From the NCBI GenBank assembly GCA_026119855.1, contig JAOWBW010000569.1:620001-684000 (forward strand): DNA of 64,000 nucleotides, written 5' to 3'. This DNA comes from Campanula takesimana. Taxonomy: Eukaryota; Streptophyta; Magnoliopsida; Asterales; Campanulaceae. The translations under genes and the position numbers were made by a program. Below are positions 1-9,887 of the stretch, piece after piece. The notes under the pieces were generated by a model, which did no database searches, was not told the DNA's origin, and worked only from the letters and a program-made list of their open reading frames with translations. Position 1 is the stretch's first letter, and every line of letters begins with the position of its first letter.

Positions 1-230
1 TCAGACCGGGCTGCGTCCTGGGTATTTTTGTAATAACATAGGTATCTCAACATTTCGTACAATATATTATTGTTTCAAAGTAATCCTTGGTATTTGAGCA
101 TTTTTGCTGCTCTATTATCACATGTTTTTTGCTTTCCTCAATTTTCCCTTCGTTATGTTTTGGCTTGAGTACTCCTTATTACATGTATGATTAAGATTTG
201 AACTTAGCCATAATTTTTTGAGCTTGTGGT

Positions 231-455
231 CTAGCTCGAGGGCGTATGACCGCGCATCATGCATGAAGAGTCATGCAACGGCATTTCCTTTGACGGGCTT
301 GCAGTCTAGCTCGAGGGCGTATGACCGTGCATCGTGCATGAAGAGTCATGCAACGGCATTTCCCTTAACGGGCTTGCGGTCTAGCTCGAGGGCGTATGAC
401 CGCGCATCGTGCATGAAGAGTCATGCAACAGCATTTCCCTTTGCCATACACTCGC
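231..455. repeat. 75-bp tandem repeat, 3 copies, in element 1
   Basis: The motif ctagctcgagggcgtatgac recurs at 231, 306 and 381, giving a strict 75-bp period. Each unit also carries a short inverted-repeat-like stretch around a GCATGAAGAGTCATGC core. The array lies between the integrase end and the antisense-gene region. It is the reverse complement of the array at 49061-49361 in the second Tat-like element, so it is an inherited part of this family. The open frame across it is a by-product of a period divisible by three. Confidence 0.92.
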
Positions 456-631
456 TTTTCTTTGAGATACAAATCTAGTCTTTCTTTGGAACGGAACAAA
501 CATAATATCATTACTCTTTTAAGGAATGCTTGCTCATAGAGCTGTTACATCAAAGTCCTATTACAATAGAGAGATAGGAAAAAGATAAATTTCTAACTAA
601 ATATTCTTTCTAATTCCGGGGAGTTCATCTC

Positions 632-1504
632 TTAAGGGCAATATTTTTTCAAGTGATCACTGTGCCAAGCATTCTTCAAATATTTCCCTTCTGCGGTGAG
701 AAGCATGTAAGTCCCTTCTTTTATGATCCGGGCAATTTGATAAGGCCCTTCCCAATTTGGTGAAAGTTTGTTATACCCGGGCGTTTTGCCCATGACCTCA
801 ACTTTTCTCAATACCCAGTCTCCCATAGAGAAAGACCGCTTGTTTACCCTCTTGTCATGGTGAATCTTGGCCTTATGTTTGTAATTAACCATTCTTGCTC
901 TTGCTCGGAGGCGTCTCTCTTCGAGGTAATCAAGATCTCTCCGACGAGATTCCTCATTCTTTGTTTCATCGAAATGAACAACCCTGTAAGTAGGTAACGC
1001 GGACTCCATGGGCGCTACTGCCTCCGACCCATATGTTAAAGAAAAAGGAGTCTCCCCAGTTGAGTTCCTTGTTGTAGTGCGGACAGCCCACAAGGCAGTA
1101 CTAAGTTCATCCAACCATCGTCCACTTCTTCCTGTAAAATTTTTGTGGAGGGCGGTCATAAGTAATTTGTTGGTGGCCTCGGCCTGGCCATTTGCTTGCG
1201 GTCTTGCCACTGAAGATTGGCGGTGTTCCACATTAAGCCTTCTGCATTCTGCTGTGAACTTTCTCTGGAACTGGGGTCCGTGATCCGAAACAATTGCCCG
1301 TGGTAACCCAAAACGATAATAAATGTGATAATGTACAAACTTAATGACGTTTGCCTCCGTAGTACTAGTCAATGCCTTGGCCTCTACCCATTTTGTAAAG
1401 TAGTCTATTGCAACTACTACCATTTGAGCTCCTCCTGGGGCTTTAGGGTATGGCCCAATCAGATCAATCCCCCACATGTCGAATGCCCAAGTAAGGACAA
1501 CCAA
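632..1504 (-). pseudogene. integrase of Tat-like element 1
   Basis: This frame encodes an integrase catalytic core and C-terminal region. The core shows DLIGPYPKAPGG with the first Asp, DHGPQF with the second Asp, and the Glu in NGQAEATNK, in the spacing of the DDE family. The end reads SPNWEGPYQIARII and HSDHLKKY, a typical Ty3 integrase tail. The upstream zinc-binding part is in another frame (1586 onward), so a frameshift lies near 1504-1586. The protein would insert the element cDNA into host DNA. The stop at 632 is in the position of the homologous end at 48844. Confidence 0.88.
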
Positions 1505-1585
1505 TGTTTGCTCTGTAGAGGGCAGCCTTGGAATATTTTCGAATCTTTGGCACTGGTTGCATTTGCGGACATATACCTCCGCGTC

Positions 1586-2365
1586 CTACCTCATTGTCGG
1601 CCAATAGTATCCCAAAAACCGGATTTTTTCAGCAAGCGTTCGGGCTCCTGGATGCCCTCCACATACACCCTCATGGACCTCATACAATAAGTTGGTCACC
1701 GTTCCGGTCTTGACACATCTCAATAATGGCTTCAAAAAATATCTCCGATAAAGGATTCCTTCAATGATAGTGTACCTTGCGGCCTGTTTCATCAAAATTT
1801 TCGCTCGATCTGGGTCGTCGGGGAGGACTTGATTCTCTATGTATGCCTGCATTTCATCAACCCAATCCTTTTCTTGCTCGTCCAAGTTGTTAATATGCAC
1901 CCTGTCAATGGCCGGGGCCTCAGTGAACTCGATCCAGCAGTCAGTACTGAGCTTGGTGATTTCCTCATTCGTGATTCTTGACAGAAGATCTGCCTCGGAA
2001 TTATCTGCCCGGCTTACTTGCTTTAGCTCGTGAAACTCAAAATCTTTCAACAAACTTTCAGTGAGCTCCTTGTATTTGATTAGTACCGGATGATTAGTTT
2101 CATATTCTCCCCTCACTTGGTTTACCACGAGCTGAGAATCGCTATTTATGACCAACTTGGGAACTTTCAAATCCCGGGCTAATTCTAAGCCTGCAATCAA
2201 GGCTTCATATTCAGCTTGGTTGTTTGAAACTGGGAACTTGAATATCAAATCCCTTTTAAACTTTTGCCCTTCCGGGGCGACCAAAAGAATTCCCGCACCA
2301 CTGATCATTTTGCCCCCAGATCCGTCTACATACAACTTCCAACAATCTTTTGGTTTTTCACCCAA
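1586..2365 (-). pseudogene. archaeal-type RNase H and integrase zinc-binding region, element 1
   Basis: The N-terminal part reads LYVDGSGGKMISGAGILL, NNQAEYEALIAGLELA and NSDSQLVVNQV, supplying the D, E and D residues of an RNase H that follows the ordinary reverse transcriptase/RNase H. A second RNase H of this type is characteristic of the Ty3 Tat lineage. The C-terminal part, with VHEGVCGGHPGARTLAEKI, is the start of the integrase zinc-binding domain; the frame is lost after GYYWPTM. It degrades the RNA strand during reverse transcription in the family; here it is inactive as part of a broken pol. Confidence 0.85.
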
Positions 2366-2513
2366 GTCCTTAACCTCACGGTTCTTTCGTTTGCTTGGTC
2401 TTACTGCTTTGTCCTTCTCGTCTTAACTCAAAGGTAGTTTCTGCCACAAAATCAGCGAGTGCTTGCGCCTTTATCGCCTTCCATGAGGAGTATGTGATCT
2501 GGAACTCATTGAG

Positions 2514-3562
2514 CTATATGGACCATGCCAACATCCTTCCCGAAGATTCGGGCTTGTGAAAGACTCTCCTTAATGGAGCATCTGAGAAAACCGTGATCGG
2601 ATGGGCAATGAAGTATGCCCGCAATTTCCGGGCAGCCATTAACAAAGCAAAAGCTAATTTTTCAATGTTCAGGTATCGGCCTTCTACTACCGATAGTGCC
2701 TTAGAGACATAATAGACGGGTTTTTGGACGCCATCTTCCTCTCTTACCAATACTGCGGCCACTACCTAATCTGTTGCTGCTAAAAAGATATAAAGTTCTT
2801 CCCCCGTGACCGGGCTGCTCAGCAAAGGCGGTTTTCCCAGGTACGTCTTGACTTGCTCGAAGGCATTCTTTCACTCTTCATTCCATTCAAATCTTTCATC
2901 CTTTCCTCCTTTCAATGCTTTAAAGAAAGGCAAACATTTTTCTGCCGATCTTGAGATAAACCTTCCTAAAGCTGTTATCCGCCCATTCAATTTTTGCACT
3001 TCCTTGATGTATCTTGGTGGTTGCATGTTTATTAAGGCTTGAATTTTCTCCGGATTTGCTTCAATCCCCCTTTGATTTACCATAAAAGGAACTTGCCTGC
3101 CATCACCTCAAAGGCGCACTTCGACGGGTTGAGCTTCATATTGTTTTTCCGGAGATTATCAAAGGTTTCAGCCACATCAATTTCATGGGAGGATTCTTTT
3201 GTTTTGATCACCATATCATCAATATAAGCTTCCAAATTCCGTCCCAACTGACTGTCGAAGACAATCCCTACCATCCTTTGATATGATGCGCCCGCATTTT
3301 TGAGCCCGAATGTCATGTTGTTGAAAGTGTAAGTTTTGCCCGCTGCATAGAAAGCGCAAGAGGGGACATCTGTTTGCTTCATTTTAATTTGGTGGTAGCT
3401 TGAGTATGCATCTATGAAACTCAGTACTCTATGCCCGGCTATTGAGTCCACCAATTGGTCTATTCGGGGAAGCGGATAACAATCTTTGGGACAAGCTTTG
3501 TTTAGATCTGTAAAATCTACGGAGTAAGGTGTGCCTCGGACATTCCCATCTCTTCTAGGCAA
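2514..3562 (-). pseudogene. reverse transcriptase of element 1, frameshifted
   Basis: Three overlapping frames (3562-3077, 3083-2871, 2762-2514) together cover a Ty3 reverse transcriptase and its connection to RNase H. Visible motifs are FTDLNKACPKDCYPLPRID, FIDAYSSYHQIKM with a catalytic Asp, and YIDDMVIKT, the YxDD box. Frame changes near 3080 and around 2770-2870 break it. The segment KPVYYVSKALSVVEG is present here but deleted from the copy at 42405-54278. Confidence 0.87.
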
Positions 3563-3915
3563 CTGAAATAGAGGATGTCCCTGGAAGCCCCAGTGTCAAT
3601 CAATACTCTGCCAATATACGCCCGGCCAATAGACATTTTAATGGTCAGTGGCTGCGTAGAGTGGAAGAGCGTAGAGGCCAGCTCGCTTCTCTTGAACCCG
3701 ATTAACTCCTCTTCCTCCGGCGGGTATGCCGGGATTAAAAACACTTTTTCCAGTTGCTTGATCTGGTTGGACAATTGAGTGTTGCTCGGGGATTCCTCTC
3801 CAATGTATTGTATATCATATCTTCCTTCCCCGTCTGTGTTGTTATGCCTTATTTGATGGATGTTTCCCCGCGAGGCGTGTCCGCTATTGCTCGGTCCTGC
3901 AATCCATTTGTTCAA
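3517..3915 (-). pseudogene. aspartic protease of element 1
   Basis: Contains IGRVLIDTGASRDILY, the DTG(A/S) active-site motif of a retroviral-type aspartic protease, preceded by a spacer with IQYIGEESPSNTQL shared with the second element. It would release gag and pol proteins from the polyprotein. It is out of frame with the reverse transcriptase that follows, and the 3' end of the frame is a read-through shadow. Confidence 0.82.
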
Positions 3916-4020
3916 CTCCCGGCCTCTATTTTTTGTTGGATGATTTTCTTCAGCTGAAAACAGTCATCTGTTGTGTGCCCGTGATCTTCATGATACCCGC
4001 ACCATTTATTTTTTGACTTC

Positions 4021-5429
4021 TCATAAGGCTTTTTTCTCTTGAGGGGGTGGAGGCGGTAAGACTTCTGCCCGCAAGATCTCTGTCCTTGGAGAAATTAAAG
4101 GAGTGAAAACGGAATCGTCCCCTCTTTTGTAATTCTCCATGCCTCTATGTTTCATTCTCCCCCGGGCACTGTTGTTCCTTGTATGTACCGAATAATTCCT
4201 GAAGTCCTGTGCGGGCTCTATTCTGTCCTTGACACTCCTGCGGGCATCCAGCATGAATGATGGTTCAACTCCGGCCATAGCGATGGCTCTGTTATACATT
4301 TCCTCCGTTCATTTGGGCTTCCGGCAGGCAAATTCTTGTTTCGAGGTATAGGATGTTAATCCTCCAAAAAACATAACTCTATATCATTCTTTGTTAAGTC
4401 CACAATTTGCTCGGTCATTTTCCGGAAACGAGTAATGTATGCCTTCGTGCTTTCCCCGGGGTGCTGTTTTACACCGCACAGATCCGATTTAGGCCTTGCG
4501 GCCTCCCCACCGGCCGCGAACGAGTTTAAGAAAGAACCCCGCAGCTGCTCATAACTGTCAATAGAGCGCGGCCTGTGGGCCAATAACCATTCAAGCTCCT
4601 TCCCTTTAAAGGTAGAAGCAAGGGATTTGCATTTCACGGCCTCGTTTGTTGAAAATAAGGCCATCTGTCCTTCAAACCGCCTTACATGACTCTTTGAATT
4701 AGTGGAGCCATCGTAAGCGTCTAATGTTGGGACTTTTCCTCGCTGAATTGGTGAATCAGCAATCCACGAGGCAAAAGCATCTATGGGTCCAACGTACTTT
4801 GTTACACCTTTTTTGGACTCCCATAAATATTTGACCATTCTTTAGAACTTATGGTCAGTCATTTCCCCGGTTTTAGTCCATTTTATTGTTTCCGTAATTT
4901 TATCGCCGATTTTAGCAATTGCTTTCCCTTTAAACTGGCCTCTAGGCTTTCTAGGCTGTGATTCTCCTTCCTCACTTTCTCTCTCTTCTTCCTCCCTCTC
5001 GCCGTCCTCCTCTACGACGATTGTCTTCCTTTTCTCTCCCACAACTCTACTGGCTCTGCTTTTAGAACTTGTCATACCATGAGTTTTTGATTTTTCAAGA
5101 GGAATTCCATCATTAGCCTCGGCATTAAATAGCTCATCTAAGGCCAAATTTAGCTGTAAGCCTTCCGCCACCAGATTTTGCCTATCCGTTAGGATTTGAA
5201 TTTTCTTTTGAATTTGATCGGGAGTGAGGGGGGTGACGGGAGTTTTTTGAGTTTTGAGAGCCCTTGAAGTTTCAATCTGATTTCTCAGATCCGCCTCTCT
5301 TCTTGCCCTTTGAGAGGGATTATAAGAGTTGCCGCTAAGCGTCTTATCTCCCAATCTGGCAAGAATCGATCCTTGAGGCACTTGCTTCGAGGGGCTAGGA
5401 TTTGGATTCAAAGTTTCTTTTCCAGTCAT
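4021..5429 (-). pseudogene. gag of Tat-like element 1, broken
   Basis: Gag starts at the ATG at 5429 (MTGKETLNPNPSPSKQ), matching the ATG at 43216 in the second element. It runs through a charged segment to 4842, then continues in another frame (4838-4356) with the retrotransposon gag core, for example HVRRFEGQMALFSTNEAVK and YITRFRKMTEQIVDL. A last piece (4299-4021) leads to a zinc-finger-like stretch CGYHEDHGH near 4000. At least two frameshifts or stops separate the parts. Gag would form the particle that packages element RNA. Confidence 0.85.
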
Positions 5430-5629
5430 TGCAAAGATTTTGTATATCAAAAATAGCAGAAAGAGTTGAATAAGCTTTAAAAACCGTAAAAACAGAGGAA
5501 TCAAATTGAGCGGTTAAAGCCTGAGATAGGATGAACAAAGCTTGAATTGATAATTTGCAATAGAGAATTTGAGTTAAACTAGACCGGAAAAGTAAATAAA
5601 ATAGGAAGATTGCACTAGGAAAATTTCGA

Positions 5630-5647
5630 TTCCCGGCAATGGAACCA
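5630..5647 (-). other. primer binding site, tRNA-Glu type (element 1)
   Basis: On the minus strand the bases next to the LTR read TGGTTCCATTGCCGGGAA. As I recall the plant tRNA-Glu 3' end, this is its complement with one mismatch (ATT for GTT). It marks the minus-strand direction of the element and the right-hand LTR as the 5' LTR. Confidence 0.8.
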
Positions 5648-5648
5648 A

Positions 5649-6256
5649 TGATGACGCCCTGAGAATTGGGGTCAAGGAGAGGGATCTCCAGCTAGCTATT
5701 CCAGGTTCCTGAATCACACCACAAATAAACCACCGTTAAGACCAAGGCCGGGTTTGAATCCGGCTTAGGCCCTCGGGTGTGAGAATAAGATCTCTGAGGA
5801 AAACCTAAGAAGAAAGGCTTGTGAATGCCTTGTGTGTGAATTAGGGTTAGAATGCGTACCTTGCCCATGGGGGCGCAAAGGAGTATTTATAGGTAATAGA
5901 AGAGAGAGAATAAAGGGATAAGATCTGGATATTAACCGACTTGGTACGGACTTGGCACACGTGCCGGGATCTCATTGGATGATGGCTCCACTACTTGTAG
6001 TTATGGTATGAGAGGTACGGATCGTCAACGTCCTTTGGATGCATATGCCAACTGTAAAGTGTAGGTCCCGGGCTCATTAATAAGTGACGGGAGGCAAAAC
6101 CTTCCTTGTGCCAGGTCAGCGATTGTGCTCGAGGCCTCAGTCATAAGCTTCCACGGGTTTGCGGTTCGGGCTCGAGATTCAAGGTCCGGTTAAGATAAGC
6201 TCGATCGGTCCGGTTCGTCCGGGCTTGGCCCCGGTCTCACAAGCTCGGGCTCATCA
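5649..6256 (-). mobile_element. 5' LTR of Tat-like element 1
   Basis: A 608-bp LTR with minus-strand ends TGATGAGCCC...GGGCGTCATCA. It aligns with the 645-bp LTRs of the element at 42405-54278, sharing the blocks around CCTCAGAGATCTTA, CACACCCGAGGGCC and GGCCTTGGTCTTAACGGTG. Its left end abuts the primer site and its right end abuts the 3' flank of the VTT pseudogene. Confidence 0.88.
5884..5891 (-). promoter_or_regulatory. probable LTR TATA box (element 1)
   Basis: The minus strand reads TATAAATA followed by CTCC. The same TATAAATACTCC string sits at the equivalent place in the second element's LTR (42806). Conservation between two copies supports it as the core promoter of the sense transcript. 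Confidence 0.65.
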
Positions 6257-6266
6257 ACACCTTTAT

Positions 6267-6884
6267 TCATTCGCATATCCTCCTCTTTCTCTTGAAAAGA
6301 GTTGTAACTATGGTAGCTACTCCGATCAGGAAAACTAAAGCCATGGTCTTGAAATCATATAAATCGTTCACCGACCTCAGGTCTCCCAGTGCAAGCCCCG
6401 CCCGGACAGTAATATAGGAGGCTGGGATATAACCAACAACTGTAGCCAGAAAGAAGACATGAAATGGTATGTCCACAATCGGAGAAGCCAAATTAACAAA
6501 AATGTTTGGCACGGTTGGAGCTATCCTAAAAAAAAACATGTAATTGAGAAAGTTGTCCTGGTGCTTAGCTATCTCTGCCTGGAAGAATTTCAATTTTTCT
6601 GGCCACAGCCAGTTAACTATTGGCCTCCCAATTAACTTACATAGAAAATAGCGGTATGATGCTCCAGCAGTGGCACTGAAGACTACCAAGAAAAGACCTC
6701 TAACAACACCAAAAAGTGATCCAACTAACAGCGACATGAAAATGGTGCCCGGAATCATAAATGTCTGCATGAATATGTACATCGAGCAGTACCCCGTAAT
6801 AAATTTTGCAGGATGAACACTTGCATATGTTGCAAGGTGATCTTTGTGCAATATTAGATCTGAAATTGTGCGTGGCAGCTTGAT
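6267..6884 (-). pseudogene. VTT/SNARE-associated Golgi protein pseudogene, C-terminal part
   Basis: An open frame of about 200 residues with the plant SNARE-associated Golgi (VTT/DedA-like) signature: IKLPRTISDL, YIFMQTFMIPGTIFMSLL, ASPIVDIPFHVFFLATVVGY, ASYITVRAGLALGDL, and the terminal KRKRRICE before TGA. Several hydrophobic membrane segments are evident. Family members are multi-pass endomembrane proteins. The C-terminus looks complete. The N-terminus is cut at 6880-6884 (TTGAT, a target duplication) by the nested repeats and resumes at 30898. The coding run is continuous where plant homologues, as I recall, have introns, so a retrocopy is likely. The first ATG of the frame (6893) lies in the inserted LTR and is not the real start. 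Confidence 0.85.
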
Positions 6885-7249
6885 TGATAGCAAAACAAAA
6901 GGTTACGAGAATAAGACCGAACGGAATTGAAACAAGACGGGATTGAAACCCTAATAATTGCACACCGGCAAATCTATTTTTTATTAATCAAACTCTAATT
7001 TTCGGATTACAATTTTGAGGCTATTTTATAGCACTCATAAAACTTGGAAAACAAGAACTAACATCCTAAAATAAAGCCTAACCTATAAGGTAACCTAATA
7101 GGCCATTAATTTATCAAAATAAAGTCCTAATATACTTCTAATACTAAAAATACTAATCAACTAATATTAAATCCGAAAATAATAATAAAATAACAAGTAA
7201 TTAAAATAAAAACTCATATTTATCCCAACTTTATCATCATACTGCATCA
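6885..7249 (-). mobile_element. LTR A of tandem complex
   Basis: A 365-bp LTR, TGATAGCA to TGCATCA, nearly identical to the LTR at 30534-30897. It is the outer left LTR, bordered by the TTGAT duplication in the VTT pseudogene. Confidence 0.88.
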
Positions 7250-8083
7250 TTCGCCTCTTCTTAGAAAAAATTCGACCTCGAATTTGAGTCGTTGCTTTTG
7301 GAAACACTGCTTGAAATTTTTTCTTCAATCTTCGACGAACTTTGTACTTTATACAACTCGTCAGTATGTCCATCCAATCAGCCCATCCATTCAATAAAAA
7401 TCTCTCAATCATCAATCTCTTGAAAAACCAAAAATTTGAAATACTTGGAAATTCAATATCAAATGGATCATTATAATAGTACCCATATATAGTACCTTCA
7501 GTTGAAGCCGAAAACTTTGAACCCAGAATCTGGTCATTCTCAAACTTCCACATCAACTCATCACGTGCAGAAATATTTTTGACGTCAACCAATGGTACGT
7601 CAATAGGAGGAGATATCAACAATTGACATCTTTCGCAATTACACTCATCATAGATTGGTGGTTTTGACCAATCGATGACAAGGTCGGAATTCTTCGATTC
7701 AAAAACACTTTCAACAGTAACTACATTTAACCCGCCATAAAACTCGTCAGGAGGTTCCTTACCTTCAATCTTCGGACTTTCGATCTTTATACCGATATCC
7801 CTTGAAGGATCTGCCCCGTTCCTATAGCTGAATTCTTGTTCCCAATCGAAGGGATAGATATCCTCTTCATTCTCATCATCAGACCAAGCATCTGAATCAG
7901 AGCCCACGTTTGTGGAAGCCTCCAAACGCGTCAGACAAAGTTGGAGTACTTGAATCTCCAAGCACGTAAGACGACGTTGGATTCGTTGAACCTCCAAAGG
8001 CGCAAGGCGGCGTTGGATTTTTTTAATCTCCAAGCGCGCAACGCGACGTTGGATTACTTGAATCTGTCTTCTCAATTCGTACT
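7167..8083 (-). pseudogene. Gag-like ORF of non-autonomous element, unit 1 (split)
   Basis: Same protein as the ORF at 29467-30504: an arginine/leucine heptad-like stretch (RRLAPLEVQRIQRRL), an acidic segment, and a tail with RIFSKKRRMMQYDDKVG that resembles the end of Ty3 pol polyproteins. The frame stops in the adjacent LTR. Its first codons were carried away by the Sirevirus insertion and are found at 28983-29094. Bases past 8083 belong to the Sirevirus LTR. Confidence 0.75.
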
Positions 8084-9514
8084 TGTTGGTCCCAAAGGGC
8101 AACAAGGGTATGAAAAATAGCTAGAGGGGGGGGGTGAATAGCTGTTTTAAAATTTTTTTCGTACCCTTGAAAAACTCAATTGCAAATGCGCACTTTATCA
8201 AGTAAGCGTTATGATATGCGCCTAAGTGAGTGAGTGAAATGCACAGCAGAATTTAGTAATGTAAATAGGCGCAAAGTATGATAAAGGGGGCGCACACACA
8301 CACTAAGGATTTTGGCTCAAAGTGGGTGAAATAAGAAACTAAGGCAAATGAGTTAACAACACAACACAATTCAGATCAATCAATCTACAATGAGTAAACA
8401 AGCAAATAGTGAGTGAAGATAATAACTTGAAAGTAAATGACAAGATAATAACACAAGCTATTTGGAGAGGTTCGATCAATGAAAGATCTACATCCTCTAC
8501 CAAGATGGTTAGTCTTGGATTTCTAATGGAGATCTTATATAATGAGTAAGTGTTACAAATTACAACTTTTGAGCTTCTACACTAACTCAAGATCTAATAT
8601 TCTATGAATGAACAAATCCAAAACAATAACCGGTGTATCTTTAAAAGAAGGATCTAAGTGATCAAACTTAAAGAGGTGCGTGTGTGATTTTAGTATCAAG
8701 GCTCTTTAGATCTTTATGATATAGAGCACAATGAAACTAAAGTGTTATAGCTTGAAGATCTGGGCTAAAGATGAAGGTATGAAGATGTTCTTGAGAAATT
8801 CTGGAAAAACGAAGGCAATCTTCAAATCTTCAACAAATGCTTTGAGAGAGAAATTCTTGAAATTCTTAGCAAAACTCAGCAACTTCAAAATGTTGAAGTT
8901 ATGGGGTATTTATAGTGAACTTCAAAAAACTAGCCGTTGGAGAACCTTGTGGAAAGATGTGCTGTCACTCGTTGATTGGATCATGCATATATTATGGCCA
9001 CTTTGACACTCAACATAAATGTGACCGTTATGGACACATGTCAACATATTAGGCGCATATGCATCTTTTAACCACTGTTGGATCATTGGCGAAATTTGAA
9101 TTCTCTTCAAGTCTTTGAATCTTCAATAAATCACTGAGTGTTGAATAAACACTTTGAGGCGCGTTGAGACAAGAGGCGCATAGAGACTGCGCGCGCTAAG
9201 GCATATGAGGCGCATGGCGCGTATGATCAAAGTGAGGCGCATAGCATTTCTTAGAAGAATGCTTATATGCGCGCGCTAGAAGGCGCATGGCGCATAGGCG
9301 CATGGCTCAGCTCAAAATGTGATTTTCTTGAATCTTGATCTTCTTGCCCTATTTCTAAGCCTATTCTATAACAATGGACAACCTAAAAAATGAAGTATAA
9401 ATACTTCTTGCATGTGGGTCTAAAGTCCATGAAATAAAACTTAGGTGATGGATCAATCAAATCTAAATAAATCCTATTACATTAAAACTGAGATATATGT
9501 GGGCATACCCAACA
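8084..9514 (-). mobile_element. 3' LTR of Sirevirus
   Basis: A 1431-bp LTR. It contains a cluster of GGCGCA/GCGCGC motifs at about 9155-9305. Its left border has a run of nine G where the other LTR has six. The right border is followed by the purine tract (minus strand). Confidence 0.9.
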
Positions 9515-9524
9515 ATCTCCCCCT
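9515..9524 (-). other. polypurine tract of Sirevirus
   Basis: The minus strand reads AGGGGGAGAT directly before the LTR start TGTTGG. This is the expected primer for plus-strand DNA synthesis, and it fixes 8084-9514 as the 3' LTR. Confidence 0.8.
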
Positions 9525-9887
9525 ATTTGATTGATGCCATTACCTACTATATCAAGGACAAACATTATACTTGATAAAAACATGTTCAAATAAATAACTT
9601 TGATAAACCATGTCTCAAGTTAATGCACACACTAGTCCAAGATATAGATTTCTAATCTATTCCAATAAGGATAACACATTACATATGAAAAGATAGAAAC
9701 AACAGTTCAACACATTCAAAATGATATATGAATTTTAGTTTTGAAATGTGTTTAAACCAAGTTTAAACTCAATGCATGAAAGTATGAAACAATTCAGTAT
9801 GATGCATATGAATTTAAACAATATTCATTGTTCTACAAACAAGGAGTTTGAGTGAACAAAGTTTGATAAGAAGTGATGCATTGTTAT
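9525..9887. other. non-coding Sirevirus interior
   Basis: AT-rich sequence between the purine tract and the solo LTR, with no coding or structured feature that I can support. It continues as 12108-12271 on the far side of the solo LTR. Confidence 0.6.

Larger units (their letters stand above)
1..6256 (-). mobile_element. Tat/Retand-like Ty3 LTR retrotransposon 1 (3' end outside window)
   Basis: A minus-strand Ty3/gypsy element read from its 5' LTR (right) toward its 3' end (left, outside the window). The order on the minus strand is LTR, tRNA-Glu-type primer site, gag, protease, reverse transcriptase, RNase H, integrase, then a 75-bp tandem array. The same order, LTR family and array recur in the complete element at 42405-54278. 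The first bases of the window match, in reverse complement, the region near 49660-49690 of that copy. Tat lineage is inferred from the second, archaeal-type RNase H and from the layout. Gag and pol are split by several stops and frameshifts, so it is dead. A target duplication cannot be tested because the other LTR is not in view. Confidence 0.9.

Noticed and set aside
218..478. Short protein with repeated SSSRAYDRASCMKSHAT
   Set aside because: An artefact of a 75-bp repeat, whose length is divisible by three. The same applies to the minus-strand frame at 49055-49306.
1..6256. Endogenous pararetrovirus
   Set aside because: LTRs, a Ty3-type integrase and a tRNA-Glu primer site identify an LTR retrotransposon; no movement or coat protein motif of a pararetrovirus is present.
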